Part shown: positions 52,026 through 55,173 of the stretch, in pieces
Layout of the letters: every line of letters starts with the position of its first letter
Numbering within the stretch: position 1 is the first letter of the stretch
From: Parachitinimonas caeni
Lineage (GTDB): Bacteria > Pseudomonadota > Gammaproteobacteria > Burkholderiales > Chitinimonadaceae
Direction: 5' to 3'
Assembly (NCBI RefSeq): GCF_030129945.1
Contig: NZ_JARRAF010000031.1
Location: 1 to 55,173 of the forward strand
DNA: 55,173 nt
Position numbers and translations under genes: made by a program
The notes under the pieces: generated by a model
What the model saw: only the letters and a program-made list of their open reading frames with translations
Told to the model about the DNA's origin: nothing
Databases searched by the model: none

Positions 52026-52103
52026 GGGGCGACCCCCTGCCAATCACGGGGGACGGCGTAGCTCCTCCGAAGCTTGCCAGCCCGGGTCGCCCTGCCTTTT
52101 TTT
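52026..52103 (+). promoter_or_regulatory. Terminator-like structured leader upstream of lutA (attenuator or riboswitch candidate)
   Basis: GGGCGACCC (52027-52035) pairs perfectly with GGGTCGCCC (52084-52092), and T7 follows at 52097-52103. The 48-base interior can fold further (for example GGC..AGCT with AGCT.GCC around 52054-52078). Upstream GGCAGG (about 51991) can pair with CCTGCC at the terminator base, giving a possible anti-terminator. It lies 48 bp before the lutA start with no gene in front, so it would control read-through into lutABC. I match it to no known riboswitch class. Confidence 0.5.
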
Positions 52104-52151
52104 CCTTCCGCTGCTCTTATTCTTCCGACTGCCCACAACCAGGGGGTCTTC

Positions 52152-52886
52152 ATGCGCATAGGCTTGTTTGCCACTTGTCTGGCCGACTTGATGCGTCCTT
52201 CCATCGCTTTGGCGGCGCTTGACCTGCTGGAGCGGGATGGCCGTCTGGTGATCGTGCCGCCGAATCAAACCTGCTGTGGTCAGCCCGCCTATAACGGTGG
52301 CGAAAGAGTGCTGGCCCAAAGGCTGGCGCTCAAGGTCATGGCGGAGTTTGCCGATTGCGACTACATCGTCGTGCCCTCGGGTTCCTGTGCGGGGATGATG
52401 AAAGTCCACTACCCCGAGCTGCTCAAGGAGTTTCCCGAGCATGCCGTGGCGATTTCTGCCTTTGCCGGCAAAGTCTACGAGTTGTCCGACTTCCTGTTGA
52501 ATGTCCTGCATTTCCAGGCCGAAGGGCATTTGCCGGTGACGGCCTGTTACCACGATTCCTGTTCCGGCTTGCGTGAGCTGGGCGTCAAGCAGCAGCCACG
52601 GCAGTTGCTGGCCGGCATCGAGGGCCTGGCCTTGAGGGAAATGGAGGGGGCTGAACAGTGCTGTGGCTTTGGGGGCGCGTTCGCGGTCAAGTTTGGCGAG
52701 CTTTCCACCGAGCTGGCCGACCGTAAATGTCAGGGTATCGAATCCTGCGGGGTGGAGATGCTGATCGGCGGTGATCTGGGCTGCCTGCTACAGCTGGAGG
52801 GGCGCCTGCGGCGCTTGGGCAAGTCAACCAAGGTGATGCACTTTGCCGAGATCCTGGCAGGTAATCAGGATGAATCGAATGCGTGA
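52152..52886 (+). CDS. lutA: Lactate utilization protein A (LutA/LldE-type iron-sulfur protein)
   Basis: LutA is one subunit of the LutABC L-lactate oxidase that converts lactate to pyruvate. The 244-residue protein has two CCG cysteine-rich motifs, NQTCCGQPAYNGG (about residue 39) and EQCCGFGGAFAV (about 170), that bind Fe-S clusters as in heterodisulfide-reductase-like proteins. The ATG at 52152 has AGGGGG six bases upstream; the longer frame from 52074 runs through the leader structure. Its end overlaps lutB by 17 bp. Confidence 0.93.
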   Translation: MRIGLFATCLADLMRPSIALAALDLLERDGRLVIVPPNQTCCGQPAYNGGERVLAQRLALKVMAEFADCDYIVVPSGSCAGMMKVHYPELLKEFPEHAVAISAFAGKVYELSDFLLNVLHFQAEGHLPVTACYHDSCSGLRELGVKQQPRQLLAGIEGLALREMEGAEQCCGFGGAFAVKFGELSTELADRKCQGIESCGVEMLIGGDLGCLLQLEGRLRRLGKSTKVMHFAEILAGNQDESNA

Positions 52887-54300
52887 TGATTTTGCCCACC
52901 GTGCCGGCGCGGCGCTGGCTAATTCACAACTACAGCGTTCACTGGCGCGGATTCCGATCAAATTTGTCAGCAAACGTGCAGCGGCGGTTGAGGACTTTGG
53001 CGATTTCGAAGCCCTGCGCACGGCCGGGCAGGCAATTCGGGATACCGTACTCAGCGACCTTGATGCCTGGCTACTACGGTTTGAGGCTGAAGCCACGCGG
53101 CGAGGTGCGGTGGTGCATTGGGCAGAATCGGCAGCCGATGCCAACCGCATCGTGGTTGACATCGCCCAGGCTGGCGGCGTACGGCTGGCGGTCAAATCCA
53201 AGTCGATGGTCAGCGAGGAATGCGAGCTGAATCCCGCACTTGAGGCGGCGGGTGTCAAGGTTGTCGAAACCGATCTTGGTGAGTATGTGCTGCAGCTCGC
53301 CAACGAAAAGCCTTCGCACATTGTTGCGCCCATCATCCACAAGAATAAGGAAGAAGTCGCCGATCTGTTTGCACAGCACCACGCCGTACCCAGGCAGGGC
53401 AGCGCCTGGCGTGAGGATATTGAAGGGCTGACCCGGGAAGCGCGCCAGATGCTGCGCCCGCAGTTTCTACAGGCAGATATGGGAATCTCCGGTGCCAATT
53501 TTCTGGTCGCCGAGACCGGCTCGGCCCTGCTGGTGACCAACGAGGGCAATGGCCGTCTGTGTACCACGCTGCCGCGCATCCATGTGGCGATTACCGGCAT
53601 CGAGAAAGTCGTGCCGACGCTGGAAGACGCGGCCACGCTGGTTAGGCTGCTGACCCGGTCTGCCACCGGGCAGTCGATCAGCAATTACGTTTCCTTGCTC
53701 ACCGGGCGGCAGGATGCCGGAGCGAGTGATGGTCCTCAGGAAATGCACATCATCCTGCTCGACAATGGCCGTAGTGGCCTGCTGGGCACCGAACTGCAGG
53801 CCATGCTGCGTTGCATTCGCTGTGGCGCCTGCATGAATCACTGCCCGGTATATCAGGCGGTGGGTGGGCATGCTTATGGCTGGGTGTATCCGGGGCCGAT
53901 GGGGGCGATTCTGACGCCAGCCTACCGGGGTCTGGAACGGGCGCCGGAACTGCCACACGCCGCCACCTTATGCGGCCAGTGTTCGGTGGTCTGCCCGGTA
54001 AAGATTCCCTTGCCCGATCTGATGCGTCACTGGCGTGAACGGCAGGCGAACCGGGGACAAAAGAGCTGGCGAGAACGCTGGAGCTACCGGGCCTGGGCCT
54101 GGCTCGCTATGCGGCCTCGCTATTACGACTGGGCAAGCCGGATTGCGGTGCGGCTGCTGGGCTGGCGGGCGGTTGATGGCAAGTTGCGGCACCTGCCTTT
54201 TGCCGGAGCCTGGACCGATGGGCGCGACTTGCCGGCACCAACAGGCCAGACTTTCCGCGAGCTCTATGCCCGACGCACCGGAAAAGGAGGGCGTCGATGA
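52870..54300 (+). CDS. lutB: Lactate utilization protein B (LutB/LldF-type)
   Basis: LutB combines a LUD domain with two ferredoxin-type clusters and passes electrons from lactate. The 476-residue protein has the LUD part (KSKSMVSEECELNPALEAAG, ETGSALLVTNEGNGRL) and Fe-S motifs CIRCGACMNHCPVY and CGQCSVVCPVKIP. The C-terminal DUF3390-like tail follows. The start may be the ATG at 52870 or at 52879; the ribosome binding site is within lutA. It overlaps lutC by 4 bp (ATGA), showing a tightly coupled operon. Confidence 0.94.
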   Translation: MNRMRDDFAHRAGAALANSQLQRSLARIPIKFVSKRAAAVEDFGDFEALRTAGQAIRDTVLSDLDAWLLRFEAEATRRGAVVHWAESAADANRIVVDIAQAGGVRLAVKSKSMVSEECELNPALEAAGVKVVETDLGEYVLQLANEKPSHIVAPIIHKNKEEVADLFAQHHAVPRQGSAWREDIEGLTREARQMLRPQFLQADMGISGANFLVAETGSALLVTNEGNGRLCTTLPRIHVAITGIEKVVPTLEDAATLVRLLTRSATGQSISNYVSLLTGRQDAGASDGPQEMHIILLDNGRSGLLGTELQAMLRCIRCGACMNHCPVYQAVGGHAYGWVYPGPMGAILTPAYRGLERAPELPHAATLCGQCSVVCPVKIPLPDLMRHWRERQANRGQKSWRERWSYRAWAWLAMRPRYYDWASRIAVRLLGWRAVDGKLRHLPFAGAWTDGRDLPAPTGQTFRELYARRTGKGGRR

Positions 54301-54953
54301 GTGCCCGTGAGGCGATCCTTGCCCGAATCCGGCAGCGACAAGGGCGCCCTGGCGATACCAGTCGGGTCGAAGCCCGTGTAAACGCGCGGCAACCCGGCCC
54401 GCATAGTCAGGGATTGCGCGGGGCTGACCTGGTTCAGCGCTTCTGCCAGCGGGCGGAGGCGCTGTCCTCCACGATTGATCAGGTGCGTAGCGGGGATGCC
54501 GTACCGGCCGCCATTTGCCGTTATCTGGACCAGGCGGGGCTGCCGCGTCGGCTTGTCTGCTGGCCGAGTTTGGCAGCTCTGCCGTGGCCCCTCGCCGGGC
54601 TGACCGCCGAAGCCCGACCGGCGCGAGGGGAAGATGGAGTAGGCGTGACGGGGGTTTTCTGCGCGTTGGCTGAAACCGGCAGCCTGATGCTGCTGTCTGG
54701 TGCTGGCACCGCAGCAGCTACCAGCCTGCTGCCGGAGACCCATATCGCACTGGTACCTGTCGAGCGGGTGGTGGCGACCATGGATGAGGGCTTTGCCTTG
54801 CTGCGCGCCGAACACGGCCAGTTACCGCGTGCCTGCAATGTGGTGTCCGGGCCGTCGCGGACCGGCGATATCGAGCAGACCATCACCCTGGGCGCGCACG
54901 GGCCGTATCGTGTACATATCGTGCTGATTGGTGAAACCCCTGTGACACGGTGA
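54297..54953 (+). CDS. lutC: Lactate utilization protein C (LutC, LUD domain)
   Basis: LutC is the third LutABC subunit. The 218-residue protein is a LUD-domain protein: GVTGVFCALAETGSLMLLSG, the ALVPVERVVATMDEGFALL strand, and the closing GPSRTGDIEQTITLGAHGP block, which is the hallmark of YkgG/LutC. It is translationally coupled to lutB by ATGA. The operon ends near a perfect palindrome at 54974-54999 that may terminate it. No lactate permease or LutR is in the window. Confidence 0.94.
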   Translation: MSAREAILARIRQRQGRPGDTSRVEARVNARQPGPHSQGLRGADLVQRFCQRAEALSSTIDQVRSGDAVPAAICRYLDQAGLPRRLVCWPSLAALPWPLAGLTAEARPARGEDGVGVTGVFCALAETGSLMLLSGAGTAAATSLLPETHIALVPVERVVATMDEGFALLRAEHGQLPRACNVVSGPSRTGDIEQTITLGAHGPYRVHIVLIGETPVTR

Positions 54954-54973
54954 GCGCAAGGCACCCATCCCAT

Positions 54974-54999
54974 GTCAACAGAGCCTAGGCTCTGTTGAC
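54974..54999. repeat. 26-bp perfect palindrome, tail-to-tail repeat tips
   Basis: GTCAACAGAGCCT is followed by its exact reverse complement AGGCTCTGTTGAC, then GTTTTG. Each half is the tip of the repeat family, so this looks like two elements abutting tip to tip, with the left one truncated. As RNA it would form a 13-bp stem and, with the TTTTG, may terminate lutABC. Confidence 0.7.
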
Positions 55000-55173
55000 G
55001 TTTTGTTTCCGGTCGCGCCGGGCCGAGTTTTGGGGCAGGGCTAGGTAGGGTAAGCGTGGTTTAGCGGGCTAAATAAGCGAACCCTAACAACGCCATGCCC
55101 CAAAAATCGACCCGGCCCGGAGGGTTTCGCCGGATTTGGGCCTGCTGCGGTGTTGACTGCCAGGCTGTTGGCT
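54987..55173. repeat. Inverted-repeat family element, cut by the window end
   Basis: It begins AGGCTCTGTTGACG and GTTTCCGGTCGCG like the copy at 228-461, and includes GGTTTAGCGGGCTAAATAAGC (about 55057-55077), similar to the 301-322 interior of that copy. Positions 55111-55171 are the exact reverse complement of 364-424. It extends past the end of the window. No transposase is visible in the part shown. Confidence 0.75.

Larger units (their letters stand above)
51744..52151. other. Shared glcDEF/lutABC control region
   Basis: About 408 bp of divergent upstream DNA. It holds an inverted repeat at 51867-51888 and a terminator-like folded leader at 52026-52103 before lutA. No gene is supported. 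Promoters for both operons must lie here but are not clear by eye. Confidence 0.6.

Overview
The window reads as an ordinary chromosomal stretch of a Betaproteobacterium, most likely of the order Neisseriales (Chromobacteriaceae or Chitinibacteraceae type). This is inferred from gene content and order: a one-piece siroheme sulfite reductase followed by a DUF934 gene and cobA, glnE divergent from a yhdP-nitrilase-tldD group, an alaA-hom-thrC threonine block, a FimV-like protein, and glcDEF facing lutABC. Most genes look GC-rich. The patches at about 32.0-35.1 kb and 41.4-43.7 kb look visibly more AT-rich by eye. No phage, transposase, rRNA or CRISPR array was seen.

Layout. 0.6-3.3 kb: aminopeptidase N (pepN). 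3.8-6.8 kb: sulfite reduction and siroheme synthesis (cysI, DUF934, cobA). 6.8-10.3 kb, minus strand: a secreted small protein, a YcaQ-like glycosylase gene broken at a G7 tract, an orphan MoxR ATPase, a TerB-like protein and a thioesterase. 10.6-12.5 kb: a possible 38-residue protein, a universal stress protein, a radical SAM protein and an XRE-type regulator. 12.8-25.0 kb: glnE, then divergently yhdP, a small secreted protein, a nitrilase, tldD and comEC. 25.1-28.8 kb: secreted and envelope proteins, including a three-gene operon of a zinc phospholipase C/P1 nuclease-like enzyme, a parvulin-type isomerase and a small membrane-anchored protein. 29.4-35.8 kb: FimV-like protein, a T4 Rnl1-type RNA ligase, a PL1 pectate lyase-like protein and a DUF4214 protein. 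35.9-40.9 kb, minus strand: alaA, GNAT, hom, GNAT and thrC, tightly packed, with an alanine-rich short leader ORF upstream. 41.3-45.5 kb: tRNA-Ser(GGA), a heptose-1-phosphate adenylyltransferase, an MscS channel, a fatty acid desaturase and a RidA protein. 45.5-51.7 kb, minus strand: glcDEF, sbcB, rfbD. 52.1-55.0 kb: lutABC for lactate oxidation.

The genes form several metabolic units. CysI needs siroheme, and CobA makes its precursor. Hom and ThrC lead to threonine, and AlaA makes alanine. GlcDEF and LutABC both oxidise 2-hydroxy acids (glycolate and lactate) and share a 408-bp divergent control region that holds a terminator-like leader structure before lutA.

The least-explained signal is a family of dispersed inverted-repeat elements whose tips resemble AGGCTCTGTTGAC. 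Six sites are visible: two long copies at the window edges (sharing a 61-nt perfect inverted match), one of about 165 bp, and three mini-elements of about 50 bp, all between genes. Other items worth attention are the RNA ligase, the phospholipase operon, the G7 frameshift, the alaA leader ORF and the lutABC leader.
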